The position numbers and the translations under genes were made by a program. A stretch of 64,000 nucleotides of DNA from Azotobacter chroococcum (GTDB taxonomy: Bacteria > Pseudomonadota > Gammaproteobacteria > Pseudomonadales > Pseudomonadaceae), in contig NZ_SMMU01000003.1 in assembly GCF_004339665.1 (NCBI RefSeq), forward strand, positions 186,001-250,000, read 5' to 3'. Below are positions 21,120 through 33,217 of this stretch, piece after piece (positions within the stretch are counted from its first letter, which is position 1; each line of letters starts with the position of its first letter). The notes beneath the pieces are model-generated. The model saw nothing but the letters and a program-made list of their open reading frames with translations, did no database searches and was not told where the DNA came from.

Positions 21120-22628
21120 TCACATGAGTCGCTTGCGTTCGCTGGAAGGCGCAATACTGAGCGATTCCCGGTATTTGGCGACTGTGCGACGAGCCACCTG
21201 TATGCCCTGTTCTTCCAGTAAACCAGCGATCTTGCTGTCGCTCAATGGCTTTTTCGGATTTTCCGCCGCAACCAGCTTCTTGATGATGGCGCGGATCGCC
21301 GTGGAGGAGCACTCGCCACCCTCGGCGGTGCTGACGTGGCTGGAGAAGAAATATTTCAGCTCGTAGATGCCGCGCGGGGTGTGCATGTACTTCTGGGTGG
21401 TGACCCGCGAAATGGTCGACTCGTGCATGCCGACAGCCTCGGCGATGTCATGCAGTACCAGAGGCTTCATGGCTTCCTCACCATAGTCGAGGAAGCCGCG
21501 CTGGTGCTCGACGATCTGCGTGGATACCTTCATCAGCGTCTCGTTGCGGCTCTGCAGGCTCTTGATGAACCAGCGCGCCTCCTGCAGCTGGTTGCGCATG
21601 AAGGTGTTGTCGGCGCTGGCATCGGCACGTCTGATGAAGCCGGCGTAGTGGGGGTTGATGCGCAGGCGCGGTACGGCCTCCTGGTTGAGCTCCACCAGCC
21701 AGCGATCGTTGTGCTTGCGCACAATGACGTCGGGCACCACGTACTCGGGTTCGCTGGCCTCGATCTGTGAGCCAGGGCGCGGGTTGAGGCTCTGGATCAG
21801 TTCGATCACCGGACGCAGCTCTTCCTCCTTGAGCTTCATGCGCCTCATCAGCTGGGTGAAGTCGCGGTTGCCGAGCAGGTCGAGGTAATCCCTGGCCAGC
21901 CGTTGCGCCTCTTCCAGCCAGGGCGTATCGGTCGGTAGCTGGCGCAGCTGCAGCAGCAGCGATTCGCTGAGGTCGCGGGCGGCGACCCCTGCCGGCTCGA
22001 ACTGCTGGATGCGGCGCAGCACCATTTCCAGTTCGTCGAGTTCGATACCCAGCTCCGGGTCCAGGGAGGCGAGGATTTCCTCCAGAGAAGCTTCCAGATA
22101 GCCGTCGCTGCTGATGCTGTCGATCAGGGTGACGGCGATCAGGCGGTCGGTATCAGACATCGGCGCCAGGTTGAGCTGCCAGAGCAGATGGCTCTGCAGG
22201 CTCTCGCCCGTGGAGGTGCGGGTGGTGAAGTCCCACTCGTCGTCGTCGCTGCTCGGCAGGCTGCTGGCGCTGGTCTGGTAGATGTCCTCCCAGGCAGTAT
22301 CCACCGGCAGCTCGCTGGGAATGCGTTCATGCCAGTCACCATCCTCCAGGCTGCCACCTTCTTCGTTGGCGGACGCACGGTCGTAGCTCTCCTGATAGGA
22401 GTCAGACGTGGCATTGATCGCCGACTGGTCGCCATGTTCGGCCAGCGTATCCGGGCTGTCGTAGTCCTCAGCGTCTTCCTGACGTTCCAGCATGGGGTTG
22501 GAGTCGAGGGCCTCCTGGATTTCCTGCTGAAGATCCAGGGTCGACAGTTGAAGCAGACGGATGGCTTGTTGCAGCTGCGGGGTCATCGTCAGCTGCTGGC
22601 CCATCTTAAGGACTAGCGATGGTTTCAT
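21120..22628 (-). CDS. rpoN: RNA polymerase sigma-54 factor
   Basis: Alternative sigma factor recognising -24/-12 promoters; it needs AAA+ activators and serves nitrogen assimilation, motility and many other genes. Order of domains: glutamine-rich Region I (residues 1-50, [20 protein letters not shown]), acidic Region II (about 50-115, rich in D, E and S), the core-binding domain, the helix-turn-helix ([18 protein letters not shown]) and the C-terminal RpoN box [10 protein letters not shown] (about 479-488). Length 502 aa. It follows lptB after 131 bp, which may hold its own promoter, and precedes hpf by 114 bp. Confidence 0.98.
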   Translation of the reverse strand: MKPSLVLKMGQQLTMTPQLQQAIRLLQLSTLDLQQEIQEALDSNPMLERQEDAEDYDSPDTLAEHGDQSAINATSDSYQESYDRASANEEGGSLEDGDWHERIPSELPVDTAWEDIYQTSASSLPSSDDDEWDFTTRTSTGESLQSHLLWQLNLAPMSDTDRLIAVTLIDSISSDGYLEASLEEILASLDPELGIELDELEMVLRRIQQFEPAGVAARDLSESLLLQLRQLPTDTPWLEEAQRLARDYLDLLGNRDFTQLMRRMKLKEEELRPVIELIQSLNPRPGSQIEASEPEYVVPDVIVRKHNDRWLVELNQEAVPRLRINPHYAGFIRRADASADNTFMRNQLQEARWFIKSLQSRNETLMKVSTQIVEHQRGFLDYGEEAMKPLVLHDIAEAVGMHESTISRVTTQKYMHTPRGIYELKYFFSSHVSTAEGGECSSTAIRAIIKKLVAAENPKKPLSDSKIAGLLEEQGIQVARRTVAKYRESLSIAPSSERKRLM

Positions 22629-22759
22629 ATTGTAGGAAGCACCATATTTGCCGAAGCATTCGCGTCAATCACTACGAGGCGACGATGCGCCTTTCTAAGG
22701 CAAATTACATGCCTGATTATAACGGAATTTGATTGGTCTATCCCATCGAATGGGGGGTC

Positions 22760-23484
<725 letters not shown>

Positions 23485-23485
<1 letters not shown>

Positions 23486-24042
23486 TACTGTGTCTGCCCT
23501 GGCTGCTGTTTCTTTTTCGGCTGGATGACCATGTCGATCCGTGGTTTCGGGCTGGATATCTTGGTTCCCGTGGCGCGACCGGCATTGACGATCTGTCGCT
23601 GGGTGTCGTAGACGATCTTCTCGCCTTCGAAGGTGTTGCCGTCCTGAATTACCCGGGCTTTATCGATCAGCACGATGCGTTCGTTTTCGGCGAAGTACTG
23701 GATGGTTTGGCCGTAGGCTTGGACGATGCTCTTGTCAGGCGCCGGCTTCTGCTCGTAGTAGGCGGGATTGCCGACCGAAGTGAAGACCTTGATGTCACCA
23801 TTGTCATCCTGGGTGATGGTGACCTTGTTGCCGGTGATCTTCAACGTGCCCTGGGTGATGACCACGTCGCCATGGTAAACCGCAACCCCTTGCTTGTCGT
23901 CGAGTTCGGCGCTGTCGGCCTGGACGCGGATCGGCTGGTCGCGGTCGGAGGGGAGAGCCCAGGCACTCGCTGCGCCCAGTGCGGAGCACAGACTGAACAG
24001 GAGAGGGAGGGCCCGGTGGGAGAAACGGTTAGCGAACCTCAT
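23485..24042 (-). CDS. lptA: LPS transport periplasmic protein LptA
   Basis: Periplasmic beta-jellyroll protein that polymerises into the bridge carrying LPS from LptC to LptD. A signal peptide (cleavage near ASAWA, about residue 29) is followed by the OstA-like domain with [20 protein letters not shown]. Length 185 aa. The start overlaps the lptC end by 14 bases. The Lys/Gln-rich tail ([11 protein letters not shown]) is dispensable in relatives. Confidence 0.95.
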
Positions 24043-24598
24043 GCTGGCCTCTTACACTGGACAGCAGGTGCATCCTGCTGTCATCCAAATACGCTTTCAT
24101 CCCGACAGCCGTGGTGACTCCGTTGGCCGCCTCGATTTTAACGGGTTGCTGGGTTTCGGCATATTCCCGCTCCGGGAACACGCTCAGGCGGCTGGTGGTG
24201 AGGACGGTAGGACGACCCTGGGTATCGGTGCGCTCGACCCGTACCGCATCGATCAATTCAACCTGGTCGCCTTGGGGGCTGACCTCGCCGCGCTCGCTGC
24301 GTACATGCCAGGGAGTGGGGGTGCCGCGAAAAATCAGCAGGTCGGGCTGGGTGAGCAGGGTGATCTCGCTGCTCTTCAGGTGTTCCACCTTGTCGGCGGT
24401 CATCTCGTAGTGCAGCGCGCCTTCCGCCTGATATTGCAGTGTATGGGCATTGGTGACGTAGAAGTCGATGGCGCTGTCGTCTGGGGAGATGCCGGGTTTG
24501 TCCATGAAGCTCGCCGGGCGGATATTCCAATAGCCCACTGCCACCAGTACGGCGGCCAAGGCGGCGAGGGTCAGGGGGATGCGGAGTTTGCGCAGCAT
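24029..24598 (-). CDS. lptC: LPS export protein LptC
   Basis: Bitopic inner-membrane protein that receives LPS from LptBFG and hands it to LptA. One N-terminal helix (LRIPLTLAALAAVLVAVGYW) and a periplasmic beta-jellyroll (FYVTNAHTLQYQAEGALHYEM). Length 189 aa. Lies between kdsC and lptA with no room for a separate promoter. Confidence 0.95.
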   Translation of the reverse strand: MLRKLRIPLTLAALAAVLVAVGYWNIRPASFMDKPGISPDDSAIDFYVTNAHTLQYQAEGALHYEMTADKVEHLKSSEITLLTQPDLLIFRGTPTPWHVRSERGEVSPQGDQVELIDAVRVERTDTQGRPTVLTTSRLSVFPEREYAETQQPVKIEAANGVTTAVGMKAYLDDSRMHLLSSVRGQHEVR

Positions 24599-24606
24599 GA
24601 TCGCCT

Positions 24607-25131
24607 CTATAGATAAGCGCCCTGAGCGTTTTCGAGGTTGCCCTGGGCCTGCAGGATCAGTTCGCAGAATTCGCGGGCCGCGCCTTCGCCGCCGCGTGCC
24701 AGGGTGACGCCATGGGCATGCCGGCGAACGAAGCTGTCGGCGCTGGCCACGGCCATGCCCAGGCCGACGCGACGGATAACCGGCAGGTCGGGCAGGTCGT
24801 CGCCGAGGTAGGCGACCTGCTCGTAGTCGAGTCCCAGTTCGGCCAGCAGTTCGTCCAGTACGACCAGCTTGTCCTCGCGCCCCTGGTAGAGGTGCTGGAT
24901 GCCCAGATTCCGGGCGCGGCGTTCGACGACCGGTGTGGTGCGGCCGCTGATGATGGCGGTGCGTACGCCGGAATTGATCAGCATCTTGATGCCGTGACCG
25001 TCAAGGGTGTTGAAGGTCTTGAATTCACTGCCATCGGCCAGAAAATACAGGCGCCCGTCGGTAAGAACACCGTCGACATCGAAGATCGCCAGGCGGATGC
25101 CCCTGGCCCGCTGCAGCAGTTCGTCGTTCAT
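24607..25131 (-). CDS. kdsC: 3-deoxy-D-manno-octulosonate 8-phosphate phosphatase
   Basis: HAD-family phosphatase that removes phosphate from Kdo-8-P, the third step of Kdo synthesis for LPS inner core. Nucleophile Asp18 and Asp20 lie in IFDVDGVLTDG; later motifs are AIISGRTTPVV and AYLGDDLPDLPV. Length 174 aa, no cap domain, forms tetramers in the family. I start at ATG 25131, one base after the kdsD stop codon; a longer frame upstream reads through kdsD. Confidence 0.95.
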   Translation of the reverse strand: MNDELLQRARGIRLAIFDVDGVLTDGRLYFLADGSEFKTFNTLDGHGIKMLINSGVRTAIISGRTTPVVERRARNLGIQHLYQGREDKLVVLDELLAELGLDYEQVAYLGDDLPDLPVIRRVGLGMAVASADSFVRRHAHGVTLARGGEGAAREFCELILQAQGNLENAQGAYL

Positions 25132-25132
25132 T

Positions 25133-26107
25133 CTATAGAACTCCCGCCCGCAGCAGGTCATGCATGTTCAGTGCGCCGATCGGCCGGTCGGCACCATCGA
25201 CCACCACCAGAGCGTTGATCTTGTGGTCCTCCATGATCTTCAGGGCTTGGGCGGCGAGCATCTCGGCGCGGGCAGTCTTGCCGTGGGGTGTCATCACCTC
25301 GTCGATGGTTGCCTGGCGCACGTCGACATTGCGATCCAGGGTGCGGCGCAGATCGCCGTCGGTGAAGATGCCGGCCAGGCGTCCATCGGTCTCGAGTACC
25401 ACGGTCATGCCGAGGCCCTTGCGGGTCATTTCCAGCAGCGCGTCGCGCAGCGTGGTGCCGCGCTGCACGCAGGGCAGGCTGTCGCCGGCGTGCATGATGT
25501 TTTCCACCTTCAGCAGCAGGCGACGACCGAGTGCTCCTCCGGGGTGGGAGAAGGCGAAGTCCTCGGCGGTGAATCCGCGTGCCTCGAGCAGGGCGATGGC
25601 CAGTGCGTCGCCGAGCACGAGGGCGGTGGTGGTGGAGGAGGTGGGCGCCAGGTTGAGCGGGCAGGCTTCCTGGCTGACGCTGGCGTCGAGATTGACCGCA
25701 GCTGCTTCCGCTAGGGGGGAGTCAGGCTTGCCGGTCATGCTGATCAGGGTGATGCCGAGGCGCTGGATCAGGGGCAGCAGGGTGATGATTTCCGCCGTGG
25801 AGCCGGAATTGGACAGGGCCAGTACCAGGTCATCGCGAGTGATCATGCCCATGTCGCCGTGGCTGGCCTCGCCAGGATGAACGAAGAAGGCCGGCGTACC
25901 GGTGCTCGCCAAGGTGGCGGCGATCTTGCGCCCGATGTGCCCGGACTTGCCCATGCCGACGACCACGACCCGTCCCTTGCAGTCCAGGATCAGCTTGCAG
26001 GCTGTGGCAAAGTCATCGTCGATGCGCGCAAGAAGTGCCTCAATGGCCTCGATTTCCAGGCGTATGGTTCGCTGGGCTGACTGGATCGGGTTGCTCGAGT
26101 GAGGCAT
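25133..26107 (-). CDS. kdsD: D-arabinose 5-phosphate isomerase
   Basis: Converts ribulose-5-phosphate to arabinose-5-phosphate, the first dedicated step of Kdo synthesis. A SIS domain (about residues 40-180; GMGKSGHIGRKIAATL and the histidine in HPGEASHGD) is followed by two CBS domains (about 205-324). Start ATG 26107 gives MPHSSNPIQSAQRTI, 324 aa, the family length; the open frame extends 79 codons further upstream into the promoter region. First gene of the kdsD-kdsC-lptC-lptA-lptB-rpoN unit. Confidence 0.96.
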   Translation of the reverse strand: MPHSSNPIQSAQRTIRLEIEAIEALLARIDDDFATACKLILDCKGRVVVVGMGKSGHIGRKIAATLASTGTPAFFVHPGEASHGDMGMITRDDLVLALSNSGSTAEIITLLPLIQRLGITLISMTGKPDSPLAEAAAVNLDASVSQEACPLNLAPTSSTTTALVLGDALAIALLEARGFTAEDFAFSHPGGALGRRLLLKVENIMHAGDSLPCVQRGTTLRDALLEMTRKGLGMTVVLETDGRLAGIFTDGDLRRTLDRNVDVRQATIDEVMTPHGKTARAEMLAAQALKIMEDHKINALVVVDGADRPIGALNMHDLLRAGVL

Positions 26108-26138
26108 GGTGGCGGCTCGTCGCTTGAAAAAGGCGCCG

Positions 26139-26166
26139 ATTATAGCGGTAAAGTCATATTTGCTCA
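26139..26166 (-). promoter_or_regulatory. Promoter candidate for kdsD-kdsC-lptCAB
   Basis: The minus strand has a perfect TATAAT (complement of 26139-26144) about 30 bases upstream of kdsD. TGAGCA 16 bases further upstream (complement of 26161-26166) is a weak -35. Confidence 0.5.
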
Positions 26167-26215
26167 TGCTCTCGCGGCGCGATTGCGACCAAAGCGGTCT
26201 ACGGTGCCTGTATGC

Positions 26216-26245
26216 TTGGGACGCCGGTGCTGGCAGTGTTATAGT
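26216..26245 (+). promoter_or_regulatory. Promoter candidate for the mla operon
   Basis: TTGGGA (26216-26221), an 18-base spacer and TATAGT (26240-26245) face away from the kdsD promoter; the transcript would begin near 26252, about 80 bases before mlaF. Confidence 0.45.
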
Positions 26246-26331
26246 GCCCGCCAGTTCGGTCAAGCGGTACGGCGCCCTCCTGTCCTGGGGGCAGCGGCGT
26301 TTAGCCGAGGGGGTATTCACAAGGAGTCTAG

Positions 26332-27141
26332 ATGAGCGACTCAAACGACTACGCAGTCATGCTGAAGGGGGTCTCCTTCAAGCGAGGCTCGCGCAGCATC
26401 TTCAATAATGTAGACATCCGCATACCGCGCGGCAAAGTCACTGGCATCATGGGGCCCTCGGGGTGTGGCAAGACCACTCTGTTGCGTCTGATAGCCGCCC
26501 AGCTCAAGCCGGAAAGCGGCGAAGTCTGGGTCAATGGGCATAACCTTCCGCATCTGTCGCGCAGCGAGCTGTTCGATGTGCGCAAGGAGATGGGAGTACT
26601 GTTCCAGAGCGGTGCGCTGTTCACTGATCTGGATGTGTTCGAGAACGTTGCCTTTCCGCTGCGGGTCCATACCAAGCTGCCAAATGAAATGATCCGCGAC
26701 ATCGTGCTGATGAAGCTGCAGGCGGTCGGCTTGCGTGGTGCCATCGACCTGATGCCCGACGAGCTTTCCGGCGGCATGAAGCGTCGCGTGGCGCTGGCTC
26801 GGGCAATTGCTCTCGATCCGCAGATTCTCATGTATGACGAACCCTTCGTCGGCCAGGACCCGATCGCCATGGGCGTACTGGTGCGGCTGATTCGCCTGCT
26901 CAATGATGCCTTGGGCATTACTAGTATAGTGGTTTCCCACGATTTGGCCGAAACGGCCAGCATCGCCGATTACCTCTATGTGGTGGGCGATGGTCAGGTG
27001 CTGGGAGAGGGGACTCCCCAGGACTTGATGAACTCCAAGAATCCGCGCGTCACCCAGTTCATGAAGGGTTTGCCGGATGGCCCGGTGCCTTTTCATTTTC
27101 CGGCGCCCGATTATCACAACGACCTTCTGGGGAGGCGCTGA
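26332..27141 (+). CDS. mlaF: Phospholipid ABC transporter ATP-binding protein MlaF
   Basis: ATPase of the MlaFEDB complex that moves phospholipids between the inner membrane and the periplasmic carrier MlaC, keeping the outer leaflet asymmetric. Walker A GPSGCGKTT, signature LSGGMKRRVALARAI and Walker B ILMYDEPFVGQDP are present; 269 aa. Known in Pseudomonas as Ttg2A, linked to solvent tolerance. AAGGAG precedes the ATG by 7 bases. Confidence 0.96.
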   Translation: MSDSNDYAVMLKGVSFKRGSRSIFNNVDIRIPRGKVTGIMGPSGCGKTTLLRLIAAQLKPESGEVWVNGHNLPHLSRSELFDVRKEMGVLFQSGALFTDLDVFENVAFPLRVHTKLPNEMIRDIVLMKLQAVGLRGAIDLMPDELSGGMKRRVALARAIALDPQILMYDEPFVGQDPIAMGVLVRLIRLLNDALGITSIVVSHDLAETASIADYLYVVGDGQVLGEGTPQDLMNSKNPRVTQFMKGLPDGPVPFHFPAPDYHNDLLGRR

Positions 27142-27938
27142 TGCACAGGAGATCCCTCCTCGAACAGATCGCTCTGCTGGGTCGCTCCGCCATCGACGTG
27201 GTCGAGGCAATGGGGCGTTCCGCTCTGTTCCTGCTGCATACCATGTTCGGTCGGGGTGGTGCTGGCAGCAGTTTCCAGTTGCTGATGAGGCAGATTCATT
27301 CGATCGGCGTGCTGTCGTTGCCGATCATCGTCGTTTCTGGTCTCTTCATTGGCATGGTGCTGGCGCTGCAAGGCTATAACATCCTGGTCAGCTATGGCTC
27401 GGAGCAGGCGGTCGGCCAGTTGGTCGCCCTGACCCTGTTGCGCGAACTGGGGCCGGTCGTCACCGGCCTGCTGTTCGCTGGGCGTGCCGGTTCGGCGCTC
27501 ACTGCGGAAATCGGCAACATGAAGTCCACCGAGCAGCTTTCCAGTCTGGAGACGATCGGCGTCGATCCGCTCAAGTACATCATCGCGCCGCGCCTGTGGG
27601 CCGGCTTCATTTCCATGCCGCTGCTGGCCGCGATCTTCAACGTGGTCGGCATCTGGGGCAGTGCCATGGTCGCGGTGGACTGGCTGGGGGTCTACGAGGG
27701 TTCGTTCTGGGCCAGCATGCAGAGCAGCGTGGATCTTTACGACGACGTGATCAATGGTGCGATCAAGGGCGTTGTCTTCGCCTTCGTGGTGACCTGGATC
27801 GCCGTGTTCCAGGGTTACGACTGCGAGCCGACTTCGGAAGGAATCGGCCGCGCTACTACAAGAACAGTGGTCTATGCCTCGCTGGCCGTGCTGGGACTGG
27901 ACTTCATTCTGACAGCCTTGATGTTTGGAGATAACTGA
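27141..27938 (+). CDS. mlaE: Phospholipid ABC transporter permease MlaE
   Basis: Inner-membrane permease of the Mla system, 265 aa with about five to six membrane segments. Family motifs ALTLLRELGPVVTGLLFAGRAGSALTAEIG and EQLSSLETIGVDP are visible in the middle. Its ATG overlaps the mlaF stop by one base and its stop overlaps the mlaD start, so the three are translated as a coupled set. Confidence 0.96.
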   Translation: MHRRSLLEQIALLGRSAIDVVEAMGRSALFLLHTMFGRGGAGSSFQLLMRQIHSIGVLSLPIIVVSGLFIGMVLALQGYNILVSYGSEQAVGQLVALTLLRELGPVVTGLLFAGRAGSALTAEIGNMKSTEQLSSLETIGVDPLKYIIAPRLWAGFISMPLLAAIFNVVGIWGSAMVAVDWLGVYEGSFWASMQSSVDLYDDVINGAIKGVVFAFVVTWIAVFQGYDCEPTSEGIGRATTRTVVYASLAVLGLDFILTALMFGDN

Positions 27939-28408
27939 TGCAAACCCGCACCCTAGAAACCGGTGTCGGCCTGTTCATCCTGGCAGGTATGCTGGCCCTC
28001 CTGTTGCTGGCACTGCGTGTCAGCGGCCTGACGGTCAGCACCAATGGCGATACCTACAAGCTCTATGCGTATTTCGATAACATCGCCGGCCTGACGGTCC
28101 GGGCAAAAGTGACCATGGCGGGCGTCGCTATCGGCAAGGTCACGGCCATCGACCTGGATCGCAACAGCTATACCGGTCGCGTGACTATGGAGTTGGAGAA
28201 GCGCGTCGACAATCTGCCGAGTGACTCCACGGCGTCAATCCTGACTGCGGGCCTGCTGGGCGAGAAGTATGTCGGTATCAGTGTCGGGGGCGAGGAAGAA
28301 TTGCTGAAGGATGGTGACTCCATCCAGGATACTCAGTCGGCATTGGTGCTCGAGGATCTGATCGGCAAGTTCCTGATGAACTCCGTCAACAAGGACAAAG
28401 AAGAATAG
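27938..28408 (+). CDS. mlaD: Outer membrane lipid asymmetry substrate-binding protein MlaD
   Basis: Inner-membrane-anchored MCE protein that forms a hexameric ring guiding lipids. One N-terminal helix (VGLFILAGMLALLLLALRV) then the MCE domain (about residues 38-117, with NIAGLTVRAKVTMAGVAIG). Length 156 aa, a single MCE domain as in E. coli MlaD. Confidence 0.96.
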   Translation: MQTRTLETGVGLFILAGMLALLLLALRVSGLTVSTNGDTYKLYAYFDNIAGLTVRAKVTMAGVAIGKVTAIDLDRNSYTGRVTMELEKRVDNLPSDSTASILTAGLLGEKYVGISVGGEEELLKDGDSIQDTQSALVLEDLIGKFLMNSVNKDKEE

Positions 28409-28426
28409 GTCACAGAGGATATCCCT

Positions 28427-29074
28427 ATGCTTACTGTTTTGCGTCGTGGTTTTCTGGTGCTGCTGGCTCTCATGCCGCTGTTTGCAACTGCATCGACCAC
28501 CCCTCATCAGGTGGTGCAGCAGACCACCGATAACCTGCTTGGCGATCTGAAAAAGAACAAGGCCGCCTACAAAAGCAACCCGCAGGCTTTTTACGATGCG
28601 CTGGACCGGATTCTCGGGCCTGTGGTGGATGCCGACGGAATTTCCCGCAGCATCATGACCGTCAAGTATTCGCACAAGGCGACTCCGGAACAGATGACCC
28701 GCTTTCAGGAGAATTTCAAGCGCAGCCTGATGCAGTTCTATGGCAACGCTCTCCTGGAGTACAACAATCAGGATATTCGTGTTCTACCTTCCTCCGTGCC
28801 AGTCGAAGGTGACCGAGCCAGTGTCGGCATGGAGGTTCGCGATACTCAGGGTACCGTCTACCCGGTCTCCTACACCATGGTGAATAAGCAGGGCCAGTGG
28901 ATGCTGCGCAATGTCATCATCAATGGCATCAACATCGGCAAACTGTTCCGTGATCAGTTCGCCGAGAGCATGCAGCGCAATGGCCAGAATCTGGACAAGA
29001 CCATCGATGGCTGGGCTGACGTGGTAGCCAAGGCCAAGGATAGTGAAGAAGGCAAGAAGGCTGCGGGGCAATGA
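28427..29074 (+). CDS. mlaC: Periplasmic phospholipid-binding protein MlaC
   Basis: Soluble periplasmic shuttle that carries phospholipid between MlaA-OmpC/F at the outer membrane and MlaFEDB. A signal peptide (residues 1 to about 22, ending ATAST) precedes the Tol_Tol_Ttg2 domain. Length 215 aa. The stop codon overlaps the mlaB start by 4 bases. The outer-membrane partner mlaA is not in this window. Confidence 0.95.
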   Translation: MLTVLRRGFLVLLALMPLFATASTTPHQVVQQTTDNLLGDLKKNKAAYKSNPQAFYDALDRILGPVVDADGISRSIMTVKYSHKATPEQMTRFQENFKRSLMQFYGNALLEYNNQDIRVLPSSVPVEGDRASVGMEVRDTQGTVYPVSYTMVNKQGQWMLRNVIINGINIGKLFRDQFAESMQRNGQNLDKTIDGWADVVAKAKDSEEGKKAAGQ

Positions 29075-29379
29075 GCGAGGCCTCGATTCGCCAGGACGAA
29101 CCTGGCGTGCTCGCCCTTGTCGGCGTGCTCGACTACAGCACTGGCCCGGCCCTGCGTCAGCAGGGGCGGGTACTGATCGGCGCAGCCGAGGCCAAGGACC
29201 TGGTGCTCGACTGTGCGGGCGTGGAAAAGTCCAGCAGTGTCGGGCCGTCCCTGCTGCTGGCCTATCTGCGTGACGCCAAGGCCGCTGGCAAGCGCCTGCG
29301 GATACGTGCACTGCCTCAGGACATGCGCGAGATTGCCCAGGTCTGCGGTCTGCTTGAGTTGCTGCCGCTGGATGCTTGA
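29071..29379 (+). CDS. mlaB: STAS-domain protein MlaB
   Basis: Cytoplasmic STAS protein of 102 aa that binds MlaF and stabilises the ABC complex. The STAS signature is AGVEKSSSVGPSLLLAYLRDAKAAGKRL. Overlaps mlaC by four bases (ATGA). Last gene of mlaFEDCB. Confidence 0.93.
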   Translation: MSEASIRQDEPGVLALVGVLDYSTGPALRQQGRVLIGAAEAKDLVLDCAGVEKSSSVGPSLLLAYLRDAKAAGKRLRIRALPQDMREIAQVCGLLELLPLDA

Positions 29380-29421
29380 TGGCTCGCACAGGGCTCTCCG
29401 TCGGGGCCGCTATTTGCAGGG

Positions 29422-29450
29422 TTCGCAGTAGGCGGGCTTTTTTGTAAGAT
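29422..29450 (+). promoter_or_regulatory. Promoter candidate for ibaG-murA
   Basis: TTCGCA (29422-29427), a 17-base spacer and TAAGAT (29445-29450) lie in the 153-bp gap after mlaB, suggesting that ibaG and murA can be transcribed apart from the mla genes. Confidence 0.4.
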
Positions 29451-29532
29451 GGGCGGCTTTCCGGGTGTCCAGGAAGCCGGTGATCTCTCGATTCCGTTTG
29501 CTTTGCGCCGACATCCACCGCAGGAGTAATTC

Positions 29533-31079
<1,547 letters not shown>

Positions 31080-31145
31080 GTTCGGCGCCCGCTGTGGTGC
31101 CGGCCTCAGCCCCCGAGGGGCCAATATCCAAGGACACCCGTTTTC

Positions 31146-31781
31146 ATGCTTACCATTGCCCTGTCCAAAGGCCGGATTCTCGACGACACCCTGCCGTTGC
31201 TCGCCGAAGCCGGCATCGTGCCGATCGAGAATCCGGACAAGAGCCGCAAGCTCATCATTCCGACCAGCCAGGAGGATGTACGCCTGCTGATCGTCCGCGC
31301 CACCGATGTACCGACCTATGTCGAGAACGGTGCTGCCGACCTGGGGGTGGCCGGCAAGGATGTGCTGATGGAGTATGGCGGTCAGGGGCTGTACGAGCCG
31401 CTCGACCTGAAGATTGCCAATTGCAAGCTGATGACCGCGGGCAAGGTCGGTGCCGGGGCGCCCAGCGGGCGTCTGCGGGTGGCCACCAAGTTCGTCAGTG
31501 TGGCCAAGCGCTACTATGCCGAGCAGGGGCGCCAGGTAGACATCATCAAGCTCTATGGTTCCATGGAGCTGGCGCCGCTGGTGGGCTTGGCCGACAAGAT
31601 CATCGACGTGGTCGACACCGGCAACACCCTGCGCGCCAACGGTCTGGAACCCCAGGAGCTGATCGCCACCATCAGCTCGCGGCTGATCGTCAACAAGGCT
31701 TCGATGAAGATGCAGCATGCGCGCATCCAGGCCCTGATCGATACCCTGCGCGAAGCCGTCGAGAGTCGACACCCGGCCTGA
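31146..31781 (+). CDS. hisG: ATP phosphoribosyltransferase, short form
   Basis: First enzyme of histidine synthesis, condensing ATP with PRPP. The protein is 211 aa, the short HisG-S form that lacks the C-terminal histidine-binding domain and works only with the regulatory subunit HisZ; no hisZ is present here. [18 protein letters not shown] and [16 protein letters not shown] (PRPP-binding) are diagnostic. It is followed by hisD and hisC but not by the rest of the pathway. Confidence 0.97.
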   Translation: MLTIALSKGRILDDTLPLLAEAGIVPIENPDKSRKLIIPTSQEDVRLLIVRATDVPTYVENGAADLGVAGKDVLMEYGGQGLYEPLDLKIANCKLMTAGKVGAGAPSGRLRVATKFVSVAKRYYAEQGRQVDIIKLYGSMELAPLVGLADKIIDVVDTGNTLRANGLEPQELIATISSRLIVNKASMKMQHARIQALIDTLREAVESRHPA

Positions 31782-31890
31782 TTCCGACCCGCCAACGCCT
31801 ATCCGTGTCATAGCGAAATTTCTCGGGTGCCCGCGCGGAAGGCTTGCTAGGCTAGCGGCGCCCGAGTTCCAGCCATTCAAGAGGCCCGTT

Positions 31891-33201
31891 ATGACCGCAC
31901 CCATCGCCCTTCGCCGACTCGATGCCGCCGATCCGGATTTTCCGCGCCATCTGGATCATCTGCTGAGCTGGGAAAGCGTTTCCGATGAGGCCGTCAACCA
32001 GCGTGTGCTGGAAATCATCCAGGCCGTACGCGAGCGTGGCGATGCTGCCGTGGTCGAGTTTACCCGGCGCTTCGACGGCGTCGAGGCCGGCTCCATGGCT
32101 GAGCTGATCCTGCCGCGCGAGCGCCTGGAGCTGGCTCTGACGCGTATCTCTCCGGAGCAGCGCGAGGCCCTGGAAAAGGCTGCCGAGCGCGTGCGGCTCT
32201 ATCATGAAAGGCAGAAGCAGGACTCCTGGACCTATACCGAGGTCGACGGCACCGTACTCGGCCAACAGGTCACGCCTCTGGATCGCGCCGGGCTGTATGT
32301 GCCGGGCGGCAAGGCGGCGTATCCATCCTCGGTGCTGATGAACGCCATTCCAGCCAAGGTGGCCGGTGTTGCCGAAGTGGTTATGGTGGTGCCGACCCCG
32401 CGTGGCGAGCTCAACGAGCTGGTGCTGGCCGCTGCCTGCGTGGCCGGCGTTGATCGGGTGTTCACCATCGGTGGTGCCCAGGCCGTGGCCGCGCTGGCCT
32501 ACGGCACCGAGAGCGTGCCGCAGGTGGACAAGATCGTCGGCCCGGGCAATATCTACGTGGCCACGGCCAAGCGTCATGTATTCGGCCAGGTCGGCATCGA
32601 CATGATCGCCGGCCCTTCGGAAATCCTCGTGGTTTGCGACGGTCAGACCGAGCCGGACTGGATTGCCATGGACCTGTTCTCCCAGGCCGAGCATGACGAG
32701 GACGCCCAGTCGATCCTGGTCAGCCCGGACGCCACTTTCCTCGGGCGGGTGGCCGAGAGCATCGCCCGCCTGCTGCCGACCATGGAGCGCGCCGAGATCA
32801 TCCGTACCTCGCTGGAGGGACGCGGCGCGCTGATCCAGGTCGCCGACATGGAGCAGGCCATCGCCGTGGCCAACCGCATCGCTCCCGAGCACCTTGAGCT
32901 GTCGGTGGCCGAGCCGCAGCAGTGGCTGCCGAAGATCCGCCATGCCGGTGCCATCTTCATGGGCCGCTACACCGCCGAGGCGCTGGGCGACTACTGCGCC
33001 GGCCCCAACCACGTGCTGCCGACTTCCGGTACCGCGCGCTTTTCTTCGCCGCTGGGCGTGTACGACTTCCAGAAGCGCTCATCGATCATCTTCTGCTCGG
33101 CGGACGGGGCTTCTGCGCTGGGCAGGACCGCCTCGGTGCTGGCCCGTGGCGAATCGCTGACCGCCCATGCGCGCAGCGCCGAGTACCGGATCAAGGGCTG
33201 A
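31891..33201 (+). CDS. hisD: Histidinol dehydrogenase
   Basis: Zinc enzyme for the last two steps of histidine synthesis, oxidising histidinol to histidine with NAD. The 436-aa protein has [22 protein letters not shown], the [10 protein letters not shown] loop and [11 protein letters not shown] with catalytic/zinc residues, then ISPxHLEL-like [10 protein letters not shown]. It lies 109 bases after hisG. Confidence 0.97.
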   Translation: MTAPIALRRLDAADPDFPRHLDHLLSWESVSDEAVNQRVLEIIQAVRERGDAAVVEFTRRFDGVEAGSMAELILPRERLELALTRISPEQREALEKAAERVRLYHERQKQDSWTYTEVDGTVLGQQVTPLDRAGLYVPGGKAAYPSSVLMNAIPAKVAGVAEVVMVVPTPRGELNELVLAAACVAGVDRVFTIGGAQAVAALAYGTESVPQVDKIVGPGNIYVATAKRHVFGQVGIDMIAGPSEILVVCDGQTEPDWIAMDLFSQAEHDEDAQSILVSPDATFLGRVAESIARLLPTMERAEIIRTSLEGRGALIQVADMEQAIAVANRIAPEHLELSVAEPQQWLPKIRHAGAIFMGRYTAEALGDYCAGPNHVLPTSGTARFSSPLGVYDFQKRSSIIFCSADGASALGRTASVLARGESLTAHARSAEYRIKG

Positions 33202-33217
33202 GGCCGCCCCCGAACCC

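Noticed and set aside
31080-31145. Hairpin-like GGCCTC...GGGGCC stretch after murA
   Set aside because: Short, bulged stem without a T run; not convincing as a terminator.
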